This document shows positions 53,294-64,000 of a DNA stretch of 64,000 nt, in pieces. The translations under genes and the position numbers were made by a program. The stretch spans positions 558,001-622,000 of the forward strand of contig JAADJZ010000002.1 in assembly GCA_011032825.1 (NCBI GenBank), in the 5' to 3' direction. Position 1 is the first letter of the stretch. Each line of letters begins with the position of its first letter. Under the pieces are notes generated by a model. That model saw only the letters and a program-made list of their open reading frames with translations. It was not told the origin of the DNA and made no database searches. This DNA is from Massariosphaeria phaeospora (taxonomy: Eukaryota > Ascomycota > Dothideomycetes > Pleosporales).

Positions 53294-55795
53294 CTATCTC
53301 CTCTCCCCCACCTGCTCCTCCAACAACCCGCTCCACCACCCACGCCCAGCACCAACTCCTCCCATCGCCCCATTCCCACTCCCACTCCCTCCACCACTCC
53401 CAAGCATAGGCGCCAGCGTCGCCGCCGCCGTCCCCGAAACCGCGACCCCGAAACCGAACCCATCGTCCACGATGAATGGCCCCACCGCCGGATGTGGCGC
53501 TGATCCTGGTGGCGGTGCAGCATCTGCCCGCACGTCGCCGTCCAGACCGGAGAGCAGGTCTGTGGGCGGCGGCAGGTTGTGCATGGCGCTGCGGGCGCTG
53601 GCGACGGGGACGTGGGGGAAGAGGATGGTGGGCAGGTTGGGGGTGCGGAGGAGGGAGTCGACGGTTTGTTTTGCGGATGTGGATGTGGATGTTGATGGTG
53701 GGGGCACTGTGGTGTACGTGTACGTGGGTGCTACTGCGGTGCTCACGGGCGCGGTAGGAGTAGGAGCAGTAGCAGTAGTGAAAGCGAACATGTTGGGATT
53801 GGGGTTAGTCGAGCTCGAGTACGCAGGCGCGGTGGAGAACATGGGAGCGCCGGGGGGTAGCTCGAGGCTGCTGGCGAGGGGGTTGGTGTGGATGCTGTCT
53901 ATGAGTAGGTTCATGGACACGTCGGCGCCGAAGCTGGATGCTGGGGGCATGTTGTTGTTGTTGGTGGTGATGTTGGTGGTTGGCAACATTGACGCCGTAC
54001 TGCCGGTTGCTTGCGAGGGGTGGGCGTCGGCCCATTGGAAAATGTTCCGGTTGAGGATGATGGGGCTGCGCCCGCTTTCTACGTCTTCTTCCGAGAACAT
54101 GTCGCTGAAATCGAAGCCTGTGGTGAAGGCATTCAGTGGCTGGCGCAGCGCGTGGGGGTGTAGGGTTGAGGCTGTTGCGGCAGACATGGAAGTCGATGTA
54201 CTAGTGGTGGCAGCGAGCGAGGCAGCGTCGGCGCCTGATGATGTGGTGGAGTCGTGGCTTGCTGAAGGGTCACCTAGAGGCTCTGGATTCTGGGCATGTT
54301 CCTGCTCTTTTTCTTCCTGCTCCTTTTCTTCCTGCTCCTTCAGCAGTGCCTCGTCCTTCGGCTTGACCTTGTACCCCGCCTTCGCATAGAGGTCAGGATA
54401 CCTAATCCTGAATCTATCGCGGAGGTCGGTGGGCTGGCGGTCGTGGAATCCCAGGTCTGCGTCGCTCCTTATCAAATGCCAGATAGGGCCATGCTTGTAG
54501 TATCCGCTGATCAGATTGACGTCGTCGGTCTCGGTGAATTCATGCCGTTCACGGCGCGTGTTCTTCGTGAAAGGACCCTGAATGCCCATCTTAGCTAGCT
54601 CGACCGGCCCCTTTTTGTGTGAATTTCCTCGCGGCTTGTGTATCTTTTGTATCGGGGCCGTTTCTGCTGGGTCATGACTTGATCTGTGCTCTGGTGATGG
54701 TTCGCCCCCACCGGAAGTGGCTCCGCTTCTAGGTTTCCTTAATTTCAGACCTTCGCCAGGGCAGCATGTTCGGAATCGGTCCTTCAAGTCGACGGCTGTT
54801 CGTTGGTTGAAGGCGAAATCTTTGCACTTGAGGATCCGCTTCCAATTGCCAATTCCATACATACTGACACCGACGAGCAAGTCCTTCGTCTCTTGCTCAG
54901 ACCATTTATTGCGTCTCCTATACTCCTTTGTCTTTGTAGCCTGGGTTTGAGACGGCTGTGAGGGCCTTATTTGTCCGCGGTTTTCCTTCTCATTTACAGG
55001 CACAGGCGTAGAGTTGCCCTTGTTCCTCCGTCTCCCAGTCCCATTTTCTGCCCCACCAGTTTCACCGTTTGTGGGGACACCAACTGCCGCAGCAACATTC
55101 TCATGCGCATACGCTTTCTCTTTGTTCACTTCCAAGCCGCCGGGGCTTCTTAGGTTGGGTCTATCGCCGATATCCCGCCCAAACCCAGCGCCCTCACTCG
55201 TGATTGGGGGAAACAACCTGCCCTCTGGCGGAAGGGGAGGCGGCTGGTGCAGCCCCTGAAGCAACGGAGGGATCCTAGGCCGTCTTGCAGACTTCTTGGG
55301 CAACTGTGGCAACTTGGGGAGTTTGAGCAGCGAGTTCTCGCCCCCGGTCAACGCAGGCGGAGTGGTATGTCCATCTAGCTTCCTCCGTTTGGTTGAATGT
55401 TGCTGGAACGGGTCCAGGAGTATGTCGGCTAGGCGCCCACTGAAAGGGGCCGGTGCGGTCGAGAAGGCAGGGAGGAACTGCGGTCCTGTCGGGGTTCCAG
55501 CGTCGTCGTTCAAAACCTCGGCGAGAGGCACACTCGTTTTCTGCCGGCTCGCCAGCGGAGGCGGCTGTGGTCTGGCACCCGCATAGTGATCGCTGGCCGC
55601 ATACTCATACTCGATTTGCGGCGCGGTGCCGGCGCGCGCGTCGTCGCTGCCGGGTGCGAGTGCGGGCTCAGGTTTTCGCGGGGCAACAGAGGCCGGCGGC
55701 GGCGGCGGCAGCGGCAGCAATGCGATGGCGTCGAGGCTGGTTCGAGAGGACGCGGACGAGGCGTCCCCTAGCAGCCTGGCTATTCGGGGCTCCAT
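53294..55795 (-). CDS. Double-Myb telomere repeat-binding protein (Teb1/Tay1-like)
   Basis: The family has two Myb/SANT domains that bind TTAGGG-type repeats, as in fission yeast Teb1 and Yarrowia Tay1. The single minus-strand exon encodes 833 aa. Myb 1 lies at about residues 292-345 (NKWSEQETKDLLVGVSMYGIGNWKRIL...RTAVDLKDRFRTCCP). Myb 2 is at about 410-470 (HEFTETDDVNLISGYYKHGPIWHLIR...RQPTDLRDRFRIRYP). The ends -VDLKDRFR- and -TDLRDRFR- match the telobox-type third helix. The rest is disordered: Pro-rich at the N-terminus, and Ser/Thr/Ala-rich with Asn and Gly stretches at the C-terminus. A Glu/Gln/Lys coiled patch (KEQEEKEQEEKEQEHA) follows Myb 2. It may act at telomeres or as a general transcription factor, or both. 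Confidence 0.85.
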   Translation of the reverse strand: MEPRIARLLGDASSASSRTSLDAIALLPLPPPPPASVAPRKPEPALAPGSDDARAGTAPQIEYEYAASDHYAGARPQPPPLASRQKTSVPLAEVLNDDAGTPTGPQFLPAFSTAPAPFSGRLADILLDPFQQHSTKRRKLDGHTTPPALTGGENSLLKLPKLPQLPKKSARRPRIPPLLQGLHQPPPLPPEGRLFPPITSEGAGFGRDIGDRPNLRSPGGLEVNKEKAYAHENVAAAVGVPTNGETGGAENGTGRRRNKGNSTPVPVNEKENRGQIRPSQPSQTQATKTKEYRRRNKWSEQETKDLLVGVSMYGIGNWKRILKCKDFAFNQRTAVDLKDRFRTCCPGEGLKLRKPRSGATSGGGEPSPEHRSSHDPAETAPIQKIHKPRGNSHKKGPVELAKMGIQGPFTKNTRRERHEFTETDDVNLISGYYKHGPIWHLIRSDADLGFHDRQPTDLRDRFRIRYPDLYAKAGYKVKPKDEALLKEQEEKEQEEKEQEHAQNPEPLGDPSASHDSTTSSGADAASLAATTSTSTSMSAATASTLHPHALRQPLNAFTTGFDFSDMFSEEDVESGRSPIILNRNIFQWADAHPSQATGSTASMLPTTNITTNNNNMPPASSFGADVSMNLLIDSIHTNPLASSLELPPGAPMFSTAPAYSSSTNPNPNMFAFTTATAPTPTAPVSTAVAPTYTYTTVPPPSTSTSTSAKQTVDSLLRTPNLPTILFPHVPVASARSAMHNLPPPTDLLSGLDGDVRADAAPPPGSAPHPAVGPFIVDDGFGFGVAVSGTAAATLAPMLGSGGGSGSGNGAMGGVGAGRGWWSGLLEEQVGERR

Positions 55796-56008
55796 CTTCG
55801 GCCGTCCGCGTGAGGGTCCATGTGCGCGGCGAGTGGAAGCATGGGCGCAACATGTTGCCCGGCGTCGTCAAAAGGTTCGGCGTTTGGCCTTGACGAGTGG
55901 CGGGTTTGCCGAGACGTCCCCAGTGCACGAGAACACCAACCCCATCGACCTCCATCCAGCAATAACCGATGCTCTCGAAACAAGGACATGACGACACCGT
56001 GATCTACC

Positions 56009-56949
56009 ATGCGCAAATTCATCTTTGCCAAATTTTCCAAGAAGCGGAGCGCGTCCGCTTCGACAAGCCATCGTCTCCCGCCCACGCCAACAGCATGGCC
56101 ACTACGCCCCGATGGCCCTGCGCCCGCGATATGTGATCAACTACAGTCCCCGCTGTATGGGAAACTCAGCGCTGAGCTCAGGCTTCTGATTTATGGGCTT
56201 GCTCTTGGGGATCCTACTCGACTGCTTCACATATGCAAGAATACGTGGAGACGACATCGCCGTGTACCAGTAGCCCACTATCGTTGCACTGATACCGACT
56301 CACCTTTCCCAACATGGCAACATACGTGCTTTGACGTAATATGTAACCGTCGTCGAGCCGCAACGCCCACAGAAGACAAGCTCCTGGCGCTCCTGTTGAC
56401 TTGTCGTCTCGTGTATGCAAACTATCCCATGCACCATCACTATCTGTTAATTTTCCCAGATATCACGACGCTCTCAACATATTGTATGAGGAGAACATCT
56501 TCCACTTCCAAGGGGCGCCGGCCGTGAAGCAATTGCGGACTTCTCTATCCTCAGTCCAATGGCGCGCTCTCCGACACGTGCACATTTCCACCGAGTTTGT
56601 GCCATTGTCTGCACATCCCGCGCACGATATTAATCAAACTCCCTTGTGGCCGGATGAACGGCTGGATGGCTGGATTGGGTACTGTCAGTGTCTGCGGGAA
56701 ATACCAGACCTACGCACCCTGAGGTTTGAGATCACGATGCGAGCAAAAGACTACATGTGGGTGCTCAAAAGAGTCCTTGAAGCATTGCAACATCTCCAAG
56801 CGAGGGTGTTCGAAGTCGAGCTGAACGTCGACATCCCCGACGATTTATTGCACGAGCTAGGGACACTGAGGTTCCAGACAATTGGAAAAGAGCGGCCCGA
56901 GAACGAAGAGGTGGTTCTACGAGCCATGACCTCTTTTCTGCAGATTTGA
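56009..56949 (+). CDS. Fungal orphan-family protein (DUF7730-like, F-box-like N-part)
   Basis: This resembles the large Pezizomycotina family with a LPAELRLLIYGLAL-type helix, here KLSAELRLLIYGLALGD, followed by LLALLLTCR and ALNILYEENIFHF. No biochemical role is known. Exons 56,009-56,412 and 56,460-56,949 (47-nt intron, donor GTATGC) give 297 aa and restore the family segment TCRLVYHDALNILYEENIFHF. The C-terminal half (WRALRHVHISTEFV, LREIPDLRTLRFEI) is the usual leucine-rich continuation. The start MRKFIFAKFSKKRSAS has a basic leader. It is divergent from the Myb gene with only 213 bp between them. Confidence 0.8.
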
Positions 56950-57343
56950 AGAGGCCAAGGTCGGTTCTGAAGAGTGAGTACTGTTGCTTACTCGTATCAG
57001 AGTAGTTCACGGATTCGGGTTGGTGAGCTTCGTAATCTCGTCGTATGCTAGGACCATAGAGTCTCTTTCTACTGAAGTGTACGTCCTAGAAAGCACCGTA
57101 GGCGACCAATCTATCTTGATTCCCTATATTCATGAAGCTGAGTCTAGTACAGAGTAGTATCGGAGGCTAGATGACAGTGGGTACATGGTGTCTCGAAAAG
57201 CGTAGCAACACTGTATAGGTACATACCACCTGCAAAGGTAGTGACTTGGTGCCAAACGGGACAGGGTCGGAGTTAAGCCAGATACCGGATTTAGAGTCTC
57301 TTGCCGAGACCAAGCTCCGCACCTCTCGTCAACACTGTTAGCA
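56950..57343. other. Intergenic region
   Basis: Spacer of about 390 bp before the GPI2 gene. Nothing recognised. Confidence 0.4.
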
Positions 57344-58759
57344 ATGCCTCCCCCTTTGACCGCGCTGGGCGATGTTGCACTCCCCCTAGCGCTTGACCGA
57401 CAGCGACTTGCACCCGAGGATGCGTACTATATGTCTCCACCGAGGCGGCCATTTGGGCCTGACGGCGTGGCTTCAAGCGCGCGAAAGTTGAAAGACAGAG
57501 CGCGCAGCTCCAGCCGACGCCGAAACGGACACTACAAGAAACTCCTTTGGTTCAAGCAGCCGTGTTAGTATACAAGAAAACAAACAAATAATTACAACTA
57601 ACAAGCTACAGTCCCCGACAACTACACGGACGAGAAGACGTTCCTCGACCACCTCCAGCGCAATCCCCGCCTGCAGCCCTACGAATTCTGGTCGCTCATG
57701 ACTGACTCGACCGTCATCGTGCAACACGTCGCTTCTGTGGCCATTTTCTGCTGTTGCTTTGTCGGGATTGCCCAAGAACGCGTCTCCCCTGTGTCGGTGG
57801 TGAGCTGGGCCAGCTTCTGTACCGTTCTGGCATGGGCGCTATGGGACTACTGGATGGGACAAGAGGAGGCGGAAGCTGCCATGGCTGCTGAGAGCGAGCG
57901 CGACAATGAAGATGAGGACGTATATAGCGGTAGCTCGGGAGGGTCTATGAAGGAGTCCCAGGGATTGTCAGTGGAACACGCGCCTAAATATGGACATTCA
58001 CACAACGCAAGCGTGACTTCGGTCATCTCAAACATGTCGAATACATCGAGGTCAGCGCATACGGGGACTGTGCCTAGCTCTCCTACTCAACAACACGCTC
58101 CGTACGCCGACCCAACGTCGTCCTTCTCGCCTAGAAACCAGCAGCGACTTGCAACGGCGAAATCGGCTTTGCTGATATACGCCGCATTGCTTGGTCTTAG
58201 TCCCATACTCAAATCACTCACTCGGTCAACTACAAGCGACTCCATCTGGGCACTCAGCACCTGGCTGCTCTGTGTGAATGTCGCCTTCTTCGACTATAGC
58301 GGAGGGACGGGGGCCCAGTAAGTTTGTTATCACATCTGCTAATCTGGTTACTAATGATTCAGCCTTCCGGCATCCATCTCGACCAACTCAGCATTGATGG
58401 CGTCTACAGTATTGGCATCGCGACTTCCCTCTACCACGCACGTATTCTCTCTGACGCTGTTCTCCATCGAAGTCTTCGGCCTGTTTCCCATCTTCCGCCG
58501 GCAGCTGCGCTCCAAGTCTCTAAACGGCCACCTCATGCTCACCATAGTGCTCATCATTAGCGCGTGTGGTGGCGTGTTCGTTACACTGACCGGCGGAGGC
58601 CGAGGTGCCTGGATTGCCGGTGTCATCCTCGGAGGCATCGTCACTTTTCTGTGCATGGGCATCTGCAGCTGGTGGCTCATCGGGCTGCAGAAATACAAGA
58701 ACGAAATCTACGGCCCCTGGGATCCCGCGCGGCCTATCATTCGGCGACGGTGGGACTGA
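57344..58759 (+). CDS. GPI2: GPI2/PIG-C subunit of GPI-GlcNAc transferase
   Basis: It is a membrane subunit of the ER complex that adds N-acetylglucosamine to phosphatidylinositol, the first step of GPI anchor synthesis. Exons 57,344-57,563, 57,612-58,317 and 58,363-58,759 give 440 aa. Family motifs are YKKLLWFKQPFPDNYTDEKTFL, NPRLQPYEFWSLMTDSTVIVQH and ATAKSALLIYAALLGLSPILKSLT. The third exon adds LASRLPSTTHVFSLTLFSIEVFGLFP and the C-terminal spans ending in WWLIGLQKYKNEIYGPWDPARP. A long Ser/Asn-rich loop (about 85 residues) between the N-terminal helices and ATAKSALL lengthens the protein relative to yeast. Many hydrophobic spans are visible, and both introns (48 and 45 nt) are GT-AG. Confidence 0.93.
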
Positions 58760-59879
58760 AAGCTTTCGTAGTAGAACTCCCTCCAATCTTTCGACACAGA
58801 GTTGTGTACTCCGCATCAAGTTCAGAGCTCAGCTTGGAACATTGCGATTGAAGGCCAATATTCAAGGTTCAATCGAAAGAATTAGTCATTCATCCCCATA
58901 TTTATCGCCCAGACCAGGTTTTGAGGCCAGTCGATTTGAAAAGGGTCTGAGTGGAGTCGGCGCGTGTCAACCTCAATTCGTCGAACACATGCCTTGCGCA
59001 TTTTCGTCGAGGACTGAAAAGAGAATTGCATACGATGCACGATGATCAAGCGAAACCCGGTTTGGTTGAAAACGGCGCTTCGCGAACTACGTAGCGGCAT
59101 GTTTGACGAAGCGGGACCTAGGTTTGGGCTTTATGCTTCATTCCCCTTTTGCAGCTACCGGCGGAATCGACGAGGTATGTGCATCGAAAAACCAGCTGCA
59201 GACGATGGGCTTGGTCTCAGCTAGCAGGTGAATCAGCGGTCACTAGAGTTGGAAGACAGGGCTGGGAGGGGAGACAGTTTGAGAGGCAGCCTGGTTGTCT
59301 GAAAGACCGGTGGTTCACACTTTATTTCAAGATTTACTTAGGCAGCGGACTCTCGTCATCCAGCTCCAGGATTCCAGACGGAAATGCACCCTGTGATGTT
59401 GCGGTCACGGCGAGGCTGCTGAGTAATCGAAGTCGGGCTGATGGATGATGACGGAGAGTAAGCACACGCACGCAAGACAGCACTAAGGCACCTCTCAGCA
59501 AATTCCAGTCACGATGATGTCTCACGCTCGACTCGACGAAGGCGAAAGTGATGGAAGAGGAAGACTGGGCCGGTCAAGATGCAGTTTCAGCCCCCACACA
59601 GCATGCAGCGGCTGGCCAATGACGGGAGAGCAGTCGGCGTAAGCGCGGTGGAACGGCTGAGCTCCCGCCATCGCATCCTCAGCCTCATGGCGGTTGGGGC
59701 CCTATTTCTTGCGTCTGGGCCTGGTGTCGTGTGCACTCGATTCCGATACAGCATCCTGTCTCACTTCTACACGTATCGCATCCCCTCGAGTGCTGGCGGC
59801 GGCATTGCGATTAGCATAGCACCATCAATCCACTAGCACACCAGCCCCCCGCTACCCCTCCGGTTCCCTCACCCGCTCC
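58760..59879. other. Intergenic region
   Basis: About 1.1 kb upstream of the annexin gene. The open frame at 59,579-59,836 has no domain-like content. No RNA gene or repeat was recognised. Confidence 0.4.
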
Positions 59880-60617
59880 ATGTCGCTGCGGCCCGACGAC
59901 AAAAAAGGCCGGTCGCGGTCCAAATCGCCAGGACGGCGTCGCGAGCGTTCGCACAGCCATGCCAGAGCCCCCTCGCCGGGGCCGCAGTACCACGGCGCAG
60001 CAGAGCAGCATGGGGGAGCTGTGACCCCGCAGTATGAGGTTAGGCAGCCGGGGCAGGCATACGCGCCGTGAGTCTACACTGGAGAGCTGACGCCTGTCTT
60101 GCTCTCGTCCCAGCTCTCTCCAGACCGCCAGAACAACACACTAAGACATGGCCACCAGATCCAGCAGCGAGCCCATCACCATGGGCAACTACGCCGACCT
60201 CCCGCCCGAGCAGCGGCCGGGCTACATGCACCAGGCGCAAGCTGCTGCGCAATACCAGTATTCGACCGCACCACCACCGACCTCTCCTCCAGCGCAGGGC
60301 GGCGTATCATATACACAGCCAGGCGCCGTACAGTACTCGGCCCAGGGACAGTATGGCTACACCCCCTCGGCCGCGAACCAAGGCGGCCCGACGAGGAATC
60401 CAACCGGTGCGGCTCCTCCAGGCGGCGGCTTCCAGTATGCGCAGCCGCCAGACAAGATCACGTTTACGGCGAAGCCTATCGGGGCTACGGCGCAACAGCA
60501 ACAGCCGCATGTACGACACACACCGCAACCCAACCAGCCCCCTACAAGCCCGTATCAGGATCAGCCGCACTACGGCGCAGTGCCGCGAGCTCCCCCACCG
60601 CCACCGGCAGCGCCACC

Positions 60618-60650
<33 letters not shown>

Positions 60651-62418
60651 GCAGCAGCAGCAGCAGCAGCAGTATCCACCTCCGCCGATGGGAGCGCACT
60701 CTCCTCAGCCTAGCCATAGCAGAGCGGCATCGCATTCAGGACACTCCAACTCGTACGATGGGCGCAAAGTAGTGGAGATGGTGCCCCAAGGCGGAGGCAA
60801 GATGAACGCACCACCGTCGCCTAGAATGCGTCCGCCCAGTCTTTCAGTCAGTGGTGGCAGACCAGACGGGCTCTCCGGGCGCATGGACAGACTGTCTGTA
60901 AGTGGCAACAGACCAGACATCCAGACCATCGTTCCAGGAGGTATGCCCGGCGGTTTTCCGGGAGGTGGCATGCCCCCACCGAGTCCTCTGTTGGAAGCAT
61001 ATCATGGAACCTACCAGTCGCTGTCCCCTATGCCTCATACTATGATGCTAGATGACGATCTGGATCACCTGCAGCCGCTGGACAATCTCTCACCGAGGGA
61101 CTCAAGACAGTCGTTCCACGGGGGTAGACAGCGGGCGCATTCATCCTCGAGACGATCTCCAAGCCCATCGCGGAAGTCGAAATACAAAGACAAGCTAGCA
61201 CTAGAAGCATACGGCGGCGGTGGCGGTGGCGGCGGAGGCGGAGGCGGAGGTGGAGGTTGGGGCCGAGACGAACGCGACGGCAGAGAAAAGGAGAAGAGAA
61301 GGGTAAAAATATACGACGCCGAAGACGACGCCCGCGCCCTTGTAGACGCCATGGCTTCGCGCACCCCCGACGTCGATGTGATCATCGACATCATCCCCGC
61401 CCTCTCCCACGACCAACTCCTTGAGCTGCGCACCGAATACAAGCGGCATTGCAAGGTCCAAGGCCGCGGCATCAACGTTGCTAAGCACATCAAGCTCAAA
61501 ACCACCGGCAACTTTGGCAAAATCGCCTACGTAACGGCGCTCGGTCGCTATGAAAGTGAGGGCTACTGGGCCAACTACTGGTATCAGTCCAACTCGGCCC
61601 GCCGTGAACTGCTCATCGAAGCCCTCATGGGGCGCCAGAACTTCGAGATGCGTGAGATCAAAGACGCGTTTCGGGACAAGCGGTATAGCGACAGTCTGGT
61701 CCGGTGCATGGACAAGGAGCTCAAAGCGGACAAGTTCCGCAAGGCCATACTGATGGCGCTCGAGGGGGAAAGACAAGAGGAGAGCGATGCCTGGCCGACC
61801 GAGTACCGTAACCGCGACGTGGACACGCTATACAAGGCGCTGAAAGCGCGTGAGGGGGGTGAGAGCGCGATGCTAGGCGTCGTGGTCATGCGCAGCGACG
61901 CCCATCTTCGGGAAGTGCTGCGTACATATGAGCGCAAGTACGAGGGCAACTTCGCGCGGGACGCGTTGCGCAAGAGTAACAACCTTGTCGTGAGTCCCAC
62001 CCGCCTCTTTTCCCTCTGACTTCTTACATGGTAGATGGATGGCCCAGCTAACGGTATCATGCAGGGCGAACTCGTAGCCCACATCCTCAACGGCGTCATC
62101 AACCGGCCCGCCCGCGACGCCATGCTCCTGCACCACGCCCTCATGGACCTCATCGAGCCGCCCACGCCCGACCACCCCCATTCCTCCAAAACCGCCACTG
62201 CCGCCAGCTCGTCGTCGGCCACCAAACACGAACGTCAGCAGCGCTTCGAGCTGCTCATCTCGCGGCTCGTGCGCTTGCACTGGGACCGAATGCATCTGGG
62301 GCGCGTGAAGCGCGAGTACGAGGAGAAGTACGGGAGGGTGGTTGAGGAGGATGTTGAGGAGGCGACGAAGGGGGATTTTCGCGAGTTTTGTATGATGTTG
62401 TGTCAGACGGGGCGGTGA
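59880..62418 (+). CDS. Annexin (fungal annexin XIV type) with long disordered N-terminus
   Basis: Annexins bind acidic membranes in a calcium-dependent way. Exons 59,880-60,067, 60,159-61,989 and 62,065-62,418 give 790 aa. The first exon (MSLRPDDKKGRSRSKSPGRRRERS) is Ser/Arg-rich, as in fungal annexins. It joins at AYAP to SSSEPITMGNY through a 91-nt intron with a CTAAG branch-like site. Residues up to about 440 are low complexity: Pro/Gln/Tyr-rich, an 18-residue polyGln (60,619-60,672) and a polyGly run (61,213-61,257). The annexin core begins at KRRVKIYDAEDDARALVDAM, with repeats such as SHDQLLELRTEYKRH and TTGNFGKIAYVTALGRYESEGYWANYW. It ends with DFREFCMMLCQTGR. Calcium sites of the GXGT type are poorly conserved. 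Confidence 0.88.
60619..60672 (+). repeat. CAA/CAG run coding polyglutamine
   Basis: Eighteen consecutive Gln codons, first CAA then CAG, in the disordered N-terminal half of the annexin gene. This is a likely variable-length site. Confidence 0.95.
61213..61257 (+). repeat. GGN run coding polyglycine
   Basis: About 15 consecutive Gly codons with mixed third bases, just before the annexin core. Confidence 0.9.
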
Positions 62419-63709
62419 GAAGGGGGGAGGGGGGAGGGGAAGAGGGAAGGGATTGGAATAGGGAGGGTCCAAGAGTGAGTGTGGTTACGGACAGGGGTGG
62501 AAGCAGCGTTTTCGTTTTTGGATGTTGTTTGATACCTACCTAATCTGAAATCTAATATGGAAATCTCCACATACAGTGGGCAGCCTCGTCTGCGTATTTG
62601 GTCACGATGTGTTTTCTAAAGGAGATGAAAAAAGAAAATAGAAACTGCAAACTGCAAACTTCGGAATACATACGTACATGGAACAAAGATGTTGGGTTCC
62701 ATGTCCCCTCTCACTTCCGTAGGTAGGTAGATTTATACTGTATCCTGTCGGTTAACGTCTACAGTTCTATTTGGGGGTTCAATGCAGTGCAATTCGTATG
62801 CATCTTCTCCTTCTCCATTCTCATCTCCTCGTTCCTGTCTCGATCAACCGGCACGCATATGTACATGGGAAGGAGTTTTTTTTCTTTCGGGGCGGTGGAC
62901 AAAGAAAGGACAATGGACTCACAGTTGTGCTGTTATCGTTGAGGTATCTCAGCTGTGTATCTTATCACGGTTCGTTTGCTCCTTTCTGTTCTGGGGAGGT
63001 GAGGAGGTAGGTCTGCAGAGCAGCAGAGCAGCAGCCAGAGGAGATCGGTCGGGAGGAGGAGGAGGAGACAGATAGATGGATAGACAGGTAAGTAGGTAGG
63101 TAGGTAGGTACTCGGCTCGATCGACGTCGCCATGTAATGGGATGTCAGGTGATGTGATGTGCCACAATGTGGTCCCCCGAGAAAAAAAAGGGGGTTTGGC
63201 GTGCTGCTGATGGATATACGCAGGCCGACCCATTCACTCATTCACTCACTCACTCACTCACTCACTCACAAGCTAAGCTCTCTCTACATGTACTACAGCA
63301 GACAGTATGGTCGTGCAGATGGTGCATGTCATGCCACGTCACGCCATACGCAGATACGTACTCCCGAGCGGCAGTACCTTTTCAACACAAGCTAAGTTAA
63401 GGTATTAGTACTTTAGTAAAATGAATCATATTCCAACCGCATATTGATTTACATATTTACAGTTGTGGTGTCGTATCGTATCGTATCAGATCAGTATCGT
63501 ATCGTTCCCCTTCCATTACAGCCCCCTGTGCCCAAATAACCAACCCGTGGCATCCCTTTGCTGCAGTCTGCGAAAGTCAAATGCCAGGAGCGATCTCTTT
63601 CTTTCTTTCTTCCTTCCTTTCTTTGCAAAGTCCAATCTTGGATATTTCCAACATCCACCAAGGACAACAAACAATGCGCCTGTCCACTCTGCCCCAGCAT
63701 CGAACCAGC
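62419..63709. other. Intergenic region between convergent genes, with simple repeats
   Basis: Shared 3' flank of about 1.3 kb. It includes a TAGG-type run (about 63,090-63,108), a (CACT)n run at 63,232-63,269, and TCGTA repeats at about 63,470-63,505. No gene was accepted. Confidence 0.5.
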
Positions 63710-64000
63710 TCAAACAGCATTCACATGCTGTCCATCAACACCGTCATTCCCATTCGACACCCCATTCCCATGCCCATTCCCCACCCCGTTCCCCCACTCC
63801 TTCTCCCTCCCATCCACAACTCCATCACCCTCATAATCCCGAATCTGCAGCCCCAACCGCGCAGGATCAATCCCACGATGCCCCCAAATCAACAGCGCGC
63901 CAAACACCGGCTTGGCCAGGAAATCCAAGATGCCGTAGAACACGGCCTCCGAGTCCGGCGCGATGACGTTGCCGCCCTCGGACAGGCCCCAGGCGATCGG
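63710..64000 (-). CDS. Fungal opsin (microbial rhodopsin), C-terminal part only
   Basis: The gene runs off the right edge; only the last ~96 codons are seen, ending with the stop at 63,710. The visible part starts in PIAWGLSEGGNVIAPDSEAVFYGILD, the end of helix F and start of helix G. It continues with FLAKPVFGALLIWGHRGID, where the Lys of LAKP is the retinal Schiff-base Lys of microbial rhodopsins. The protein is therefore a true retinal-binding opsin, not an ORP-type chaperone homologue lacking that Lys. The tail after IRDYEGDG is Gly/Asn-rich (GNGVGNGHGNGVSNGND). Members of this family in related fungi are light-driven proton pumps or sensors. Which one applies cannot be decided without helix C. 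Confidence 0.9.
   Translation of the reverse strand, partial: PIAWGLSEGGNVIAPDSEAVFYGILDFLAKPVFGALLIWGHRGIDPARLGLQIRDYEGDGVVDGREKEWGNGVGNGHGNGVSNGNDGVDGQHVNAV

Noticed and set aside
53472..54389. 305-codon frame on the plus strand
   Set aside because: Antisense shadow of the low-complexity C-terminal part of the double-Myb gene.
60068..60772. Long plus-strand frames of 204 and 234 codons
   Set aside because: Alternative frames over the Pro/Gln-rich annexin N-terminus; the annexin frame is supported by its core domain.
61201..62472. Minus-strand frames of 191-213 codons
   Set aside because: Antisense of the annexin core.

Overview
The window is nuclear DNA of a filamentous ascomycete (Pezizomycotina). 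Gene content points to Dothideomycetes/Pleosporales: HET-domain and F-box genes, an annexin-14-like gene, a fungal opsin, short introns of about 45-100 nt, and an AT-rich transposon block mutated like repeat-induced point mutation (RIP). The species cannot be named from this sequence alone.

Region 1 (1-15,240) is an AT-rich nest of transposons with no intact gene. It holds several pogo/Fot-like DDE transposons on both strands. One is split by a complete but dead Ty1/copia LTR element at 5,707-11,833, with 256-bp LTRs and a CTTTG target duplication. The decay is almost all point transitions, and most in-frame stops are TAG. The block ends about 110 bp upstream of MSH6.

Region 2 (15.3-28.7 kb) has normal composition. 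It carries MSH6, a secreted GH43 arabinanase, an unrecognised Cys-rich-ended protein, a small secreted cysteine-rich protein (effector-like), a HET gene with one premature stop, and a medium-chain zinc-type oxidoreductase.

Region 3 (29.0-33.0 kb) is one pogo/Fot-like element with a second one inserted in it. Both have clear terminal inverted repeats and TA target duplications, and both are moderately mutated.

Region 4 (33.2-64 kb) is mostly conserved genes: an ADP-ribosylglycohydrolase, an ankyrin/glycerophosphodiester phosphodiesterase with a 4-nt exon, a NIPSNAP protein, a CDP-alcohol phosphotransferase, an F-box gene with one stop, CENP-O/Mcm21, an acetyl-CoA transporter, a 2-Cys peroxiredoxin, a double-Myb Teb1/Tay1-like telomere-binding protein, a BTB/F-box-like family gene, GPI2, annexin and the 3' end of an opsin.

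The most unusual item lies between NIPSNAP and the CDP-alcohol phosphotransferase gene. It is a pristine 3.3-kb Tc1/mariner-like transposon (39,432-42,762) with perfect 126-bp inverted repeats. It carries an intact transposase gene and, converging on it, an intact 612-codon gene of unknown function. The mobile elements therefore form an age series: heavily decayed (region 1), partly decayed (region 3) and apparently intact (39.4-42.8 kb). A second cross-element pattern is that five pogo/Fot-like ends carry terminal repeats built from two tandem 17-nt units.
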